DNA of 64,000 bases from Saksenaea vasiformis B4078 (Eukaryota > Mucoromycota > Mucoromycetes > Mucorales > Saksenaeaceae). How positions within the stretch are numbered: position 1 is the stretch's first letter; each line of letters begins with the position of its first letter. Made by a program: the position numbers and the translations under genes. The stretch is taken from assembly GCA_000697055.1 (NCBI GenBank), contig JNDT01002076.1, forward strand, positions 52,841 to 116,840. The letters run 5' to 3'. The notes beneath the pieces are model-generated. The model was not told the origin of the DNA. It ran no database searches and saw only the letters and a list, made by a program, of their open reading frames with translations. Shown here one piece after another: positions 11,411 through 25,716 of the stretch.

Positions 11411-11946
11411 CGGACACTCCAACGGGACACTCCAGTCCCTCAAAATTGTTCAAAAAAAAAGGATGGAGTGTAGTACCTAATGCTTAATTCGCTTACAGTG
11501 GAGTGTCCCATAGTGCGATGTCCCAAAGTGAAGCGTCCTGTAACAGAGTTTTCGTTGCTGGATCCCAGAAATTATCTTCAGATATGCTACAGTAAATGCT
11601 TCATATAAGAGTATTCTAGATAGACAGGGTGCTTATTATTTTCTCGAGAATATTTGCTTGTAGGACTTGTAAGACACTGCCTACCAAATTTGTTCCCCAA
11701 AAAGAATTCTTATGCGTTTTATCAAATATCCTTATAAAGAATGCTCACTGTAGTCTGTTTGACCCTGCTGCAGGGCACTCAAGTACCGCGCACTCCACTA
11801 CAGGACATTCTACTATGAGACACTCCACTGTGAGACGCTTCGCTATCTCTGCACTACACTACACCTAAGTAGGGCAACTGGTGATACTTCTATTTTACTA
11901 TCCGCTCAGAATTTTGGGGGATTGGAGTGTCCCGTTGGAGTGTCCC
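11411..11946. mobile_element. 536 bp MITE with 39 bp terminal inverted repeats and TA duplication
   Basis: The left end (11411-11449) begins CGGACACTCCAACGGGACAC. The right end, read on the other strand from 11946, begins GGGACACTCCAACGGGACAC. Over 39 bp, 35 positions match. TA dinucleotides flank both ends (11409-11410 and 11947-11948), the target duplication of Tc1/mariner/pogo elements. Inside, a second inverted pair (GGAGTGTCCCATAGTG near 11502 against CTATGAGACACTCCACT near 11813) extends the foldback. There is no transposase ORF; the 79-codon frame at 11629 is not protein-like. It is a non-autonomous element probably moved in trans by a TA-inserting transposase. Confidence 0.85.
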
Positions 11947-12167
11947 TAGTAGTACCCGAGTATGCTTGGAGCAAAGAAGAAGTGTTTCCCAATATCAATT
12001 TGTCAACCCAAAGACACATAAGAAAAATGGTCACATTTCGGATTTCAATAACTGTCGATGCGCATAAAGCATGGAACACCGTCACATAACCACTGCTTTG
12101 CAGCTATCACCACCGCACATCCTCTAGCCCGTCTTTCAAGTCGACTTTTTTATATTTATTTTCAAAT

Positions 12168-13931
12168 ATGGGTAAAAAACCTCTTGTAAGCAAAGGCAGG
12201 GTGATGCGGTTGGCTTCCGAGGAGGCAAGCACCAGTGACCCTGAATTCGATGCTTTACTCGATCGAGAACCGACGCTAGAGGAAGATTCACGCAACTTGT
12301 TCGAAGAGCTCTGTACAGCCACAAAAGAAGGGCAGCTCGAGAAAACTGAAGTTCTTGTTAAGAATTTTGGTGCACCCATTAATCGTGTGGACGATTGGCA
12401 ATGTTCCCCGCTTTATTGGGCATGTAAGCACCAACGTCATCGCCCAAACATGCAAAGGAAAATTGAAGGTTCCATTAGGTCTATGTGGACATTATGAAGT
12501 GGTGAAGTTTCTACTCGAAAATGGTGCACAGTGTGATCGCAATACGTTTCAAGGGTAAAAAAAAATGAAAAAAAAGGTCATAGTTCCCCTGTTGCTTAGT
12601 TATCATATTCATTCAGAGAGCGATGTCTCTATGGAGCCTTGACCAGCGAAATACGGAATTTGTTACTGTCTTACAAAATCACAAAAGCAGTAGATGAGAA
12701 TCAACCCTACCTGCAATTTCTATCTGACCTTCTTCACGCCCATCCTTTTCATGACTTGACCTTTGTCATCCGTCTGGGAGACGATCTTCACGAATTCCCT
12801 GCACATCGATTCGTTTTGGCTGCACGCTCAACTTTTTTCCGGGAGCGTCTGATTAGCCGCTGGAACACAAAGGCGAAAATCAAGTTACAAGAGTCGTTGG
12901 TTGATCCAGTCTCTTTTGCAGCTGTGTTGCAATACATCTATACCGGGCAGTTTGCTGATCTTGATAACCGCGCATTAAAAAATATGCTGTTCGTCTGTCG
13001 CCATCTAGAGCTTCCCGAGCTACAGCTACGGTGCGAGGAGCAACTAAATGAAGAAACCCAAAATGCACATCGATCCTGGGATGCGAAGGAAACGGCGAGA
13101 ATTCGGACCGATTTCTCAGCATTTCTGGAAGGGCTGTTACACATGGCGGCGCATGTTGTCCGTGGTGGCAACGACTGGATCGTGAGAGAGCGTTTTCTTG
13201 AAGCAGATAGTACACCAGGCGCAAACTTTCCAGATATTGCTGTGCTCTTGGATAATGTTGTATTTCCATGCCACAAAGCCTGTTTGACGCGATCTGAGTA
13301 TTTCGGGGCCATGTTGAGTGGCGCTTTTTCTGAAGCAGATACCGGAAATACTACCATCCGATACGACGCATCCGAACTCAAGGTGCCAGTACTGGAGCTC
13401 CACAGAATAGCACCCGAGTTATTCCCCTACATGTTGGAGTATCTCTATACAGATCGGTGTGTTATACCGCCTGAACTGGCGTATGATGTGATGCTAGCCG
13501 CCGAGATGTTGATGATGGACAGACTCAAGGTCATTGCCGCAATTACTTTGACAAATCAAAAAGAACCTATTGTGGATATTTATGAGTTGATACAGACGGC
13601 TATTGATCTGAATATAGATCGATTGGAACAATGGTGCATCCAGTACTTTGCGGATCATTTCGACGAATTTGTTGATCAGCCAGAGTTTCATGCCCTCATC
13701 TATGACAGCGCTCATTCCATAGCCAGACGGCAGGAGACAGATTCCATTCCCGTCATCGATGACCTGCGTTACTTTTTGGGTAAGAAGTATGGTATTATGG
13801 ACGAGGACTTGAACGCAGCCGGAAAAGTGGATGAAGAATATCAAGAGACATGGACCGATCTGGAGGCTTTGTATAATGAAAAGTTAGAAAAGTTAGATGG
13901 TATCTTGAAGTCACTTGGTTTAGAAGCATAA
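12168..13931 (+). CDS. ABTB1: ankyrin/double-BTB protein (ABTB1/BPOZ-like)
   Basis: Three exons: 12168-12423, 12479-12554 and 12617-13931, with introns of 55 and 62 nt. After a short basic N-terminus come ankyrin-type repeats (LFEELCTATKEGQLEK, then the spliced CGHYEVVKFLLENGAQCD) and NTFQGERCLYGAL, a block diagnostic of ABTB1. Two BTB/POZ domains follow (HDLTFVIRLGDDLHEFPAHR; then FPDIAVLLDNVVFPCHKACL). The C-terminal RRQETDSIPVIDDLRYF is a conserved family signature. Family members act as substrate adaptors of Cullin-3 ubiquitin ligases; fission yeast Btb3 is the probable counterpart. The 12479-12554 exon restores an ankyrin repeat that unspliced reading would lose, which supports the intron model. 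No missing residues noted. Confidence 0.9.
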
Positions 13932-14176
13932 ACATGAGATATTCTGCAACTTATGCAGCATTTGTAAGAAAGAAAAGAGTAAAGGGTGCAAGGCAAAGGA
14001 TGTAACGCACTGGACCGATTTTTTTTAAATCACGACCGCTTTGTGTGATTTGTTCCTCTTTCTTCCTTCTTCCTCTTCCTTTTCTTATACAGTTAACTCT
14101 CCTTTTCTTCACTGGTCACTTCTTGTTACCTCTTTTTCTTTTTCTTTCTTATTTTAAAAACCTCGGAGCTTGCGCA

Positions 14177-17100
14177 ATGGCAGGTCGACATCAAGGTAAA
14201 TCAGTGGACCGCCATGGCATGGCATTGATCCCTTGCCCTAACCTCTCCTGTAGGACAGTATACGCGTTACTCCTCAGCGAATGTAACCTATCCAACACCT
14301 ACAAACAACAATAATCTCAACATCCTGTATCCTCCACAGAATAATACCGCGCAGGGCCCAAGTTACTCGTCGACAACAGCATCATCGTACAGCACCACCC
14401 CTAGCATGACTTCGCCCTATTCCAGTTCGTCGTCACCAGGTTACAATTCCCCAAGCATGTCCAGGCATGGAACACATTCCACACAGCTCAAAAAATATAC
14501 CCTACAACCGCCCCCGCGACAACTCACATTATCCAAATCTATGCCCCAGTTGGGCTACCCGGGGATGTTTCCCCAGCGCCCATCTCAACCGGAAGACATC
14601 CTGACAGAATCAAACGTCCGTAGTGGCTTTAATGATAAGCCGATAGTACCAGTAAGTCTTTCTCGTTCCCGATCCACCTGATTGCCGTGTTGATGATCTT
14701 CTCTAGAACGAACACACGTGCGCTCATGACATTGTTTACGGAAAACTCCAAGACGATCCGAGGTTGCTGAACGAACTTGGAGCGTTTATGGTCGATGTAC
14801 TGAACCGAAAAAGGAAAGCAGCTAGGATCACAGGGTATGCATGTGGATGATGCACAAAGAAAACTACGAGAGTGTGAAGTCTTATCGTGGAACTTTTAGA
14901 AACTTGCCGTTCAAACCTCCAACACGTTCCACTTTGGTTGACGTGAAACGAGAACACTGGATGCATGAACTGGCAAACACAGTGGTGCCTTTACGAAAGC
15001 TTGCACGGAATGCCCCACATGGTTTCAAAGGTGAGAAACTTTTAGATGCGCTGGCAGCAAAACAGGTACCGTTTTTGAGAGCAACATGGTATATCAAGAT
15101 CGTTGGTCTATCTGAAATGGTAAAGAGTCGGCGTCTGCAAAGTTTCTATTTCGTTACTTATACACACATGTATAGGCACAACGAAATGCAAGTAATGCAT
15201 CTTCAAATACATCACACTCAAATCACTGGACACAAACAGTGATGGGACAACTGAAGAAACAACTCGTCGAACTTTCTCCACCTGCCAATTCACGTGGATA
15301 CAAAGCACACCCAAGCACACCCAATCACTATGATAGTTCACAAAAACCGTGGGTCTCACCCGAAAGTCGTGCGCTTTTTGAAAAACGGTGGACTTACAGT
15401 ACTCGTTTGGCGCGATGGCAGTACTGTGAGGGTTTATTAGATCAGCGCTACTTCTTAAGGACATCTCTGGACATGCTGGCCTCTAGCGCAACTTTCGAAA
15501 CCATGTGGCTAGTCCTGACGGGAATTGTTCAAGACTATGTCGACGAGTACAGGCGAAACCGAACACTAACGAAACTCTTAATCGAAACGTTAATCAAAGC
15601 TTATAATGCAGTAAGTGCAAATGGTTGATAGAGATGGTGAGGTTGTTATAACGCAGCTGTCTAGTTAATACAACATGCGACACAAACAAAATCTGAAGGA
15701 AACTTCTGGCCGTATCAAGGGCTGCAGTTGGAGATTGAACGTTTACTACAAGTAAGGTCTGGAACGTCTTATATGTGACTCACCATGGGTGGATCAGAGC
15801 TTGTTCCTGTCAACACCCGACATGTTTGTCGTTCCAAAACTGTACCATCAGTACCGAACGCTTTTTGACAGAATTCTGGATGAAAATATCAGCGAAACGG
15901 CAGCATCGCATAGTCCCGATCTTTCACCTGTTCTACGGAGATACTGGGCTATGGTCAAAGCACGCAATGAAGTGTTTTGTGGCACCCTAGAAGAGAATAC
16001 GTTGCGAAGCGAGAACAACAAGCAGGCAGCGCAATCCAGTAGGAGCATTGACGACGATCGAATACAGGATACAGCTGATGAACAGCATATCGTGCGCATA
16101 CTGGATAGCATTGGACGCCATATTGACAACGGTTCTGGTCTTCTGATTCGTGATAATCAATGGGCCGATGTACGCGGACAAACGGCAGAATCCGCGATTA
16201 GCGTTATTTTTGGGACCGAGTCTGTAGATCAGCAAACAGCGATCCGTGTCATAGATATCCTGTGTCGCTGGGCGACTAGTGAATTCAGACACGGCGATTG
16301 GCGAGCATTTCTTGTAGTTGCTGTTTTATCACACTGGAAAGACCAGGACAAGACACAAGACCGTAAGACAATACTACAGGACGCATTTATACACTTTCTG
16401 GACAATGAAATCTCGCAAGAGGATGACAAAGATGAATACAACGTTGACCTAGAACAAGGTATTTGCCGTGTGATTTATTAGGCGATGAGCTCAACTACGA
16501 TGTAGATAAACTAACAAATACACCCGTCATTTTCCTGTTCGACACACTTATCCGTTTACAACTTTTCTCATACCAACGGTATTTGTTTCGATTGATCGCT
16601 CGAGGAGATCTTGAATCTACACAACGGCATAAGCGACGGGTAGCACGGTGTCTCCATTACCTAGCATCTTTTCCAATGCTAAGTCCTGCTCCTCCCTACC
16701 TTGTAAATCAGCGCCGTGTCGCGATCTATGGCACAAGGAATGATGGGGAAAGCCAGGCAGAGGCTGAAACGTTGGTCCGATTGAAGCGCTTGGCGAAACA
16801 GGCAATCACAGGTCGTTTTGATGACGATGATTCTCTTTTTGGACAAGATGCGAAAGATATGACACAGGCAGATGCAAACGATACATTTGCATCGTTTGAG
16901 CTTTCTCTTTCAGATAAAACAGAAGAGGAGCTGAAAACCCTGATGGCTACTTCAACACGTTATACTATTATCCGATTTACTCATGAATGGCTACTGGAAG
17001 AAGTAAAACGTTTCGTGGTGAAAAGTGTGCCGTAAGTACAGCAAGACATACAGGACTTACATTTTACTAACGATATCCCTGTATAGCATTGGTGAAGATA

Positions 17101-20100
17101 ACTGGCGGGTGATGACCTCCCCTGGCTCATGCTTGCTTAATGCACGGCAATACGTGACCATCATCAAGATCTTAGACTACGCAAAGGATTACCTAAACAT
17201 TGTGGAGGTGGCATTATGGGCTCTGGAAAAGACAAATGAGCGAGCTCTGTACCCGTACATTGTCGATACTTTCCAAAAATACGCGAGCGTCTGGAAACTC
17301 ATCCATGGTGGTGACAGAGTTGCAAATGCTGTATGGGCAAAGGTAAGTCATATCATCTCTATTTCTTTTTCACTCATGCCGCACTATAGCATCAGGTCTT
17401 GCAGAGTCGCGATGCGCGGGAAAGATGCCTCACGATGTTTATGGTGCAGCTTGTTCAAGAAGGATACCAAATTACCGAAGAAGTGCGAACCCAACTTCAA
17501 CAAGACTTACAAGTCAAGGTAAAGTACATCAATACACATGAATCAAACGTGGATTGCTTAACTTATCTATTGTTCTTTCTATTTGTAGCAAAAGTTACGG
17601 GGTCGTTACCATTCAAACCTGTCGTTTATCTCTGAATTAAACCAGTTCGCGAGTAATCCTACCCAATCTGCCGTGGAAACGGTGACTGAATCTCTGTGTG
17701 CGCGGTTCCAGAATACGCCAGGTTGGATTTCTACGCTTCTAGACGCAGTGGTGGATATTCTTCGGCAGATTGCAAAGGAAAAGAAGATCCCGGGAGGTCA
17801 TGGTCAAGGGTCCATGTCACACGCATACTTTGAATTCCATCGCACGGTAACTGGTTTTGCTAGTCTGCTCAAAGAGATTGCAGACCAGGCAACCATTTCA
17901 GGGCAACTGGACGACGCCGTGACCCAGTGGTTATCGCAGCAGTGCAATCCTGTGGGTAACCATAAGACGCCTATGTTGGAAGATGTGTATCAGCCGCACT
18001 CGTGGATTCCATTATTCATTACATCATTGGTAGTTAGCGGGCTCATCAGCCTTGAGGTTGTGATTAAGCGTTTTGCACTACCATGGTTTGAAGCAATCGG
18101 TCGGGCAGTCCAAAAACAATGCGAATTGGAGTGGACAGAAGCGACGGACGAGACTGAAAATACGTTACAACATGCATGTAAAAATCTAGTAGTGATGATA
18201 CGTTTGCTCGTTGTACAAGAGCAATGCGGCATATCCGATAACAGCTGGGATCCATCACAGTTACCATGGGTCTTGCGGAACGAGGAGATTTTCCGTTTGC
18301 AGGTTCAGCGGCAAGCTCAGCTGGCAAGCAGTCTTAGTAACATTGAGCCGATGTTTGCATTGATGGAGAGCGTTGTACTGATTGCAACCAATCTACCTCT
18401 CAGCAGCTCCTTATTACAGGAGCTAGTAATGCTGAGAGCTGATCTGTTGCAGATTGGATGGTTCAGACGGGCTTGCATTCGTGACTTGAACGGCGTTTAC
18501 CAACGTTTCTCGACACCGGAAACGGGCAGCGCAATTGAAAAGAAGATTAAACGAAAAATGTTATGCATTGTGGACGAATTGATTGGTTCAAATCTATGTG
18601 AAGACAGGCGAACAATGATGGAGGAGGAACCTGATTTTATTGGCAAGCTACATCGCGTATTTTCCAACATCACCCAGTGGAACGAAGAACAGTGTAGGGT
18701 GCAGGTGAACCTGTTGCTCGACAATATTTTGCTATCTGAGGAGGAAACCACTGATGGTCATAGTCCATCACTATTAGGTGATGACGATACGATGAACTCA
18801 AGTCCTTCGCCAACGTTAGGCGAGCCACATCACAACAAGGATCTTGAAAATTTTGTCAAATTCTTCTTCGATGTTATCTTAACCAATGACAAGGAAACAA
18901 AGGCGCAACGACGTTCTGCTTTCCTTCGAAATTTGGTGCATGAGCTGCGTGAACCAGTGCTACTGGAACTATTAAAATACGGCGTTCAGTTACTCCACGG
19001 CAACGCCAATGCATCTTTCCCGGAAAACGTTTTGCTGCCGGACAGTCTATCTGATTCATCTCACCGTAGTCATGCTTACCTTAGTATCATGCAGCATCTG
19101 CTGGCGGAAGATGTATGGACGAACGACAAGAAGATTGAATTGGTCAAATTATTGCATAAACAGATCGAGCGATTCAAAAGCGCAAAGACGGTTTTCAAAG
19201 TTATGCAAGGTGGGCTCGCTTCCTTTGCAGATGCAACGCGTGCTCTGCAGCTGACGAAGAACAATGTGGTAAGTCTAATGCATCAGCAGGAAATTCTGGG
19301 ATTTTAACAACCCAAGCAGGATGCGGCCATTGCGTTGCTTTCAACCGAGGGATTATCAGAAAACGATGCAGATGAACCAAAAGTGATGCTGCATGATCTT
19401 CGAACTAGGTATGTATACTTACTTTCTGCTGACGGAACTTAGAAATATTTTTTTCTAGCTTGCTAATCCGACTACGGCTTGTTGTTCCGTTTGTATCATT
19501 AATATGGGAACATCCAAAAGAGGACGAATGTAATATTCTGGAATGGATCCGAGTGCTTGTGCCTTTACTAGGGGTAAGTTATGAAAGCTCTCTTGTTTAG
19601 GTATGAACGTTTTCTTTTTTGTGATAGAATCCTCTTGTCCATGGTAACAGCAGTGAAGAACGGTTTTTTGAATTTGTACTTGACTTTGTATCTTTACTTA
19701 TTGACGGTAAGTAACTAGAACGGTTACGAGGAGAACTAAGCTGATGCAGATTCTGTAGAGGTGCCAAGGGAACTTCGGGAACTTCGGATATCAATTTTAT
19801 CACACCTTTCAGTAAGTGGGATTTATCGTTTAAGCATTTAACGATCTCACGTTCTACTGTAGGCTATGCATAGTGAACTTGTTTCTGTACCTCCTATGTT
19901 TTATAGCCGAGTGAAGCGAATTCTGCCGTTTTTGACTCACAATGTGTATTTGACCAATACCCGGCTGTCGTCGGCAATCTTGGGACTATCATCGACGGGT
20001 GAAGCTCAACAACAACAGCAGCATTTGGAGGCATGCATGGACCAGTCAAAGCCTTGGGAATGGCTCGAAGACTATATCATTGAAAAGCAGCCAGAAAATG

Positions 20101-20366
20101 ATGTTGCCATTAATCTGAGTTTTTTCAACGCACGGAAATCCAAACGAATCGATGGCACCTATGTACGATGGTTCAAGTTCGGCTTTAACGGGGGTGCAGG
20201 CAGTGAGGAGTTCTCGCGGGTATCTACGTTAGGGAAGCGACGACGACGAAAATCAACCGATGCGACGGATGAAAATGGGTTTGTCTTTATCGTAGACGAT
20301 GATGAAGTCCGCCAATCCTCAGCGAAAAAGCGGCACATAGACATGGAGGAGGGTGAAATACTATAA
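14177..20366 (+). CDS. MED12: Mediator complex subunit 12 (kinase module)
   Basis: A large multi-exon gene for MED12/Srb8, the scaffold of the CDK8 kinase module that represses or tunes RNA polymerase II transcription. The start ATG is at 14177; the first intron is removed after seven codons, and a Ser/Thr/Pro/Asn-rich N-terminus follows. The Med12 domain is clear: NLPFKPPTRSTLVDVKREHW, LRATWYIKIVGLSEM, then after another intron a Ser/Asn linker and VMGQLKKQL. The long middle (15.2-19.3 kb) is helical with no low-complexity Gln region. The final exon encodes SELVSVPPMFYSRVKRILPF and INLSFFNARKSKRIDG, typical of fungal MED12 C-termini. About a dozen GT-AG introns of roughly 50-70 nt are needed. 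It ends in an acidic/basic tail with a KR-rich nuclear signal (GKRRRRKST). Confidence 0.9.
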
Positions 20367-20949
20367 CTGTGTATATGTGAAAAAAAAAAGAAAAGAGAAG
20401 AAATTATGCAGTGATGGCATGATATCCGAAGAGCATACAAAATTCTGTTTGACGATGTGGTGATCAATGAGGAGCTGCGTTACACAAATCATGCTCCGTA
20501 GCAACAGTTACTGTCATTGACTGACAACTACGCCTCTATGCAGTTATTTTCTTTGTCCTACAAGAAAACCTCGTGTTCTGTAGCGATTCAACCCAGGTCA
20601 TGGCAACCTCGACGCACGAACTTTTTTTTATTGCCGGTGTCACGTTGGGTAAAACATTAATATCCCGAAGTATGCCAGAAAAGCCTAGACAGTACATCAT
20701 TTGTTGTCTTACTCCTTCTCCACCCCTTCATGTGATAAGTACGCATTAGTTTGTGAACGTGTGAGGGGTTGAGGTGGTTAAACAAAAAAGGTTGGGAGGA
20801 CAAGAACATGATCGTTAAGTGTGGGACTGCAAAAGGAAATTTAGCACTGAACACAGCAGAATTTTCAAGACCGACACCGATTTTATTCTTTTCTCCTCTC
20901 TCCTCTCTCCTCGTTTTTCCCGCTTTATAACTATATCATTTCAGATCCC
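20367..20949. promoter_or_regulatory. intergenic region and promoter of phospholipase D
   Basis: 583 bp between the MED12 stop and the PLD start. The last 80 bp are CT-rich (CTCCTCTCTCCTCTCTCC) followed by TTTATAACTATATC about 20 bp before the ATG, a typical fungal pyrimidine tract plus start region. No gene seen. Confidence 0.4.
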
Positions 20950-23900
20950 ATGTCGAATCCCGTAGCGGACACTGCGGATTTCTTTGCACAGAGAGGAGCT
21001 GATGCGAAAAAGTCGGATGGAACGCGGGCAGGCTTGACGATCAGCACGAGACAGTCTGTACCCGATAGTTTGTTGTCCCCTGAATCACCAGAGACTCGAC
21101 GGCGTTACCATTCCTATTCACAAATAGACGAGCATCAATTTGATCCTCGGGCACAATGGCAGCGCGTCTTGAATAAATTGTCGTTCCTGGGTCCTGAGGG
21201 AGCCAATCGAAGTGAACGCTCATTTCCTGGTGATGTCAGTGATGAGGACATTCTTTCTGACGAACACGAGATGCATGACCTCAGTGACCCCTGGCCCCGA
21301 TCGTCATCGGCATCAGCACTCGTAGGACACGACGAAGCTCTCCCTGCGCCGGAGGACTTGCCACCTGAGCCAACAGAAACCAGACAAACCTATTTTACTC
21401 GTCCATTCAGTCAAACAATGCCAAGCCAGGATGGGCGTCAGCCAAGTGAAACATCGTCCAATGGAGAGCCATCCTCTCCACCGCAAGTCAGCGGACGTGC
21501 AAGACACCGATGGGGAAAGACACTAGATAAAATACGATTAATTGCTAATCTACATGCGCCTCACCCTCGTGAAGTAACTGTTGGATCAGCACCACTCGCA
21601 CCCTATTATCCACCTGTTTTTGATCCGATCTTTCTTGCCCTATCCAAGGACGAACACGGACGTAAGATGGTTAGCATTTTCCGAAATTTTCGTTCCGCTT
21701 GTGTTTCTGACCAAACCTATTAGCCTCCCATTTTACTTCAATGCCTTGCTGTAAGTAATGGAGATAAAGAGGTGTACCGGATGTAATTTTTCTTCTTCTC
21801 AGGTGGACGTGACGGATTCTGAACCTAGTACACACGGCATTAACCAATGGATATTCCGAATTGAGTTACAGTATGGTGATGTCAAATGGGTAATCCGTAA
21901 AACAATTGCCGATTTCGTTGCATTGCACTACACACTAAAAATCAAATCCAATCTCTCTGACTACGTCCCAGCGCCACCCAATTTCCCCAGTCAACTACAG
22001 AACTGGATCAGTTCGGCAAAAACAACGATGCGGATAGATCGTGATGATGAAAGCGCTACCGAAAAAGAGAGGAAGGAGCTGGCGCTCAATCGACGAAATG
22101 CGTTGACATTATACCTTCGTAAACTTTTACAGCGTGCACATTACCTCGTGAGCTACGATATTTGCGAATTTCTCGAGATCTCGGCTATCAGCATTGTGCA
22201 AGATATGGGATGGAAGGGAAAGGAAGGATTTCTCGAGAACCGCGTGAATTTCGTCACACCACGTATCTGTCATAATATCATTCGTCCGCATTTATGGACA
22301 AAAGAATGGGTCATCCTGCGCGATTCGTAAGAAAAAGAGAGAAAAAGAAAATACAGATGATCAAGGCTTATATTACGAAATAGATATATTGCATTTTGCG
22401 CGGACATTGCCTCGCAATCACCAACGGACGTATTGCTACTCGACAAGAGTTTTACTGTTAGCAACCGGTACCAAGGATTGCTAGGAAGATACCATCATCA
22501 TATCATCTTACAAAACCGATTCCGACGTATTGAAATAAAGGGTAGCAAGCGTCAGGTAGAGGAATGGATGGAAAGCATTAAAAAGGTCCAGCAGGAAAGT
22601 CCATGGGTACGAAACCATCGTTTTGGGTCTTTCGCACCCATTCGACACCATGCAAAGGTGAAATGGTTCGTGGACGCTGAAGGTAATACGGCTCTTATGC
22701 ACAAAACATAGTCTATAACCACTCTATTTGTAGATCATTTTAACGCCGTGGCAGAAGCGATATTATCAGCCAAATCAGAAATCTATATTGCTGATTGGTG
22801 GCTTTCTCCTGAACTGGTAAATGGTTTTTTTTGTTTCATCATGGTGTCGTTTCTCACGGAGTTCGGTTATTCGCAGTACCTTCGTCGCCCGCCGGAAAAG
22901 AATGAGGCTTTTCGTCTCGATCGGCTGCTGAAACGCAAAGCAGAAGAGGGTGTGATGATCTACATCGTTGTCTATAAAGAAATGTCTGTCGCGTTAACGA
23001 TTGATTCAGCACATACGAAGCGCTCGCTGCAAAAATTACATCCTAATATTATCGGTAAGTCCAACAATACCAGAATGGAATAATTGGTTTACCTGCACAA
23101 AAGTCCAACGACACCCGGACCATCGATCGATTGACAACAACGTCCTATTTTGGTCACATCACGAGGTGAGTGTTACACATCGCAACAATAATCCTCGCTA
23201 AGTAACACATATGCAGAAAATGGTTATTGTTGATAACCGCTTGGCTTTCATTGGTGGATTGGATCTATGCTGGGGGTAAGGTTTCCTTTTTCCCGAATTA
23301 AGCAGTAACTGGTAGACGATTCCAGACGCTACGATTCCCATGGCCATCCTCTATCGGATTATCCTGCGGCGGGGCATCAGTATGAAACGTTCCCTGGTCA
23401 GGATTACTCAAATCCACGCGTCAAAGATTTCTTAAATGGTGAGGAAAAGGGAGGGTTGGTTGTATGACCAGTGGTTGATTTGTCTTTTCCAGTGGCGCAA
23501 CATGAGTCAACACTAGTCGACCGTCGAGTAACACCACGTATGCCATGGCATGATGTGACGATTGGTGTGGTAAGATAATCATTGGCTAACATTATGTTGT
23601 TCTCATTAGCATTCATTTATTAGGTAGGTCCTATTGCAAGAGATATTGCTCGTCATTTTATCCAGCGTTGGAACTTCTTAAAAGCGAGCAAAGCAAGACA
23701 TCGACCTACGGTCCCCTTCCTTATGCCTAAAGGAGAATATGTTGCGGCGCGCGATGAAACCAAATTTACTGGTACATGCCGTGTCCAGCTCTTACGAAGC
23801 TCCGCCCCTTGGAGCTCTGGTATCGAGCGTGAGGTAAATTTTGTTTGTTCACTGAACTTTTTTCTCGTTCGCTTACATTGACTTGTAGCATTCTATCTAC

Positions 23901-25520
23901 AACGCATACATGGAATGTATTACCAAAGCAAAGCATTTTGTGTACATTGAGAATCAGTTTTTTAGTGAGTGGAGAAGACATGGAGGAGTAAATTTGAATG
24001 CTTATCTATTTGTTTACAGTCAGTGCTACGACGCAGGATAAGATTCTTTGCAATAAAATTGGACAGGCTATGGTAGAGCGCATCAAACGTGCTCATCAGA
24101 ATGGCGAAAAGTTCAAAGTCTTTATCTTGATTCCTTTGATCCCAGCATTCGAAGGTGATCTTGCCTCCAGTGATGCCTCGGCTGCAAGGTAGATAGCATA
24201 TTTACAATTATTGTTGTTGTTTTCTCATGGATCCTTTCTACATAGAAATGTGATGCACTTCCAGTATCTCACTATTTCCAGGGGCGGTAATTCCATTATC
24301 GAAAAGTTGAAAGAAGCAGGGATTGAACCTTCTGATTACATTGGATGGTACTGTCTTCGTAATTGGGATAAGATCGATCCTCGCAGGGCAGAAACCGGAG
24401 GAACCAAGGGAGCAGTGGACAAAGACAGTGGGGCCATCTTCCGTGACAACGAGAAATCTGGCAGCTCCACGAGCGTCAGTGCGACCGAGAGCAGCCAGTC
24501 TTCCAAATCAAATGGATCGCCTGAGCGTCACCAGTCGAAAAGCAAGTCAAAGAACAACAAAGAGGAAAAACCAGAAGAAATCGATGACAGAGAGCATTAT
24601 GTCAGCGAACTGGTTTATATTCATGACAAGGTCATGATTGTTGATGACAGGATCGTACTCATTGGATCTGGTAAGCTGATGATTTCCTAGTAGAAAACAG
24701 TGTTACTAACCATCATCCTTCGTAGCCAATATTAATGATCGGTAAAAGCGAAATATCGGTGCTAGAAACGGTAGCTCACTCCATATATTTAGATCACAGC
24801 ACGGTAACCGTGACTCGGAAGTTGCTATGCTGATAGAAGACACGGAAATGGTACCCTCTTACATGAATGGGAAAGAAGTAAGCAAAACATAAAAGAGAAG
24901 TGTGGCACTGACTTTTTTTTTTGTAGTACAAGGCGGCCAAGTTCGCGCATTCCTTGCGTATGCAGCTTTGGAAAGAACACTTGGGCCTTTTGAATTTCAA
25001 CGAGTGGGAAGAATTATTGAAGGAATCCCCAGTGAAAGATTTAGGCAATGAAGCTGCGCAAGCGATGGATTCATATTCAACCACAGAATCGGAGATCAAG
25101 TCGATTGAAGCCAAGGATCCAGACAAAGTGCTCGATCATGCTAGTCGTTCGCATATCCATGAAGGTGCAACGAGTGAGTATAACCCTGTGGCGGCGCAAG
25201 CGTTAGACCCATTGGCGGATCATTGTTATCATCGTATCTGGCGCAAAACTGCGGAGAACAATACACTTGTATATCGCAAGCTTTTCCGCTGTGTACCCGA
25301 TGATACCGTGCACACATTTGAGCAGCATCGTCAATTTGTTCCGGATAAGATACCACATGGCCATGTAGCCGATCCCAATTTATCAGGACATGATATCCGT
25401 AAAACGTTGGCAGCAATCCGCGGCCACCTTGTTCAATTTCCTACAGAATATCTTCGGGAGGAAAACATGCTAGGATCCTACGTCCGCGAAACATTCACTC
25501 CAATGGTCATTTTTACCTAG
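20950..25520 (+). CDS. PLD1: phospholipase D with PX and PH domains
   Basis: Hydrolyses phosphatidylcholine to phosphatidic acid and choline in membrane traffic and signalling (yeast Spo14). About thirteen short introns. Domain order: a disordered Ser/Pro-rich N-terminus, a PX domain (from VDVTDSEPSTHGINQWIF to the YLRKLLQ region), a PH-like domain (WTKEWVILRDS ... RRIEIKGSKRQVEEW), then the catalytic pair. The first HKD is assembled across an intron as HHE|KMVIVDNRLAFIGGLDL (codons before 23166 and from 23219). The second is YIHDKVMIVDDRIVLIGSANIND. Both H-x-K-x4-D motifs are intact. A Ser/Lys-rich low-complexity insert (about 24420-24570) precedes the second HKD. It converges with RPS0, the stop codons lying about 195 bp apart. 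Confidence 0.94.
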
Positions 25521-25716
25521 ATTATAGCATCTGCATTGTTCCTCCTTCTCCTCCTTTTCTTCTATTTACATTTATCTTAAACATCCTTCGAACCCATTAA
25601 TAAATGACTATTTGACTCATCGATGTACATCGCAGAGAAAGGAAGAACAAAAAAAAAAAAAAGGAAACGATTTATTCTCTTTTTTTATTTGAGCTAGTTG
25701 CTACTGCTTCAGGGAA

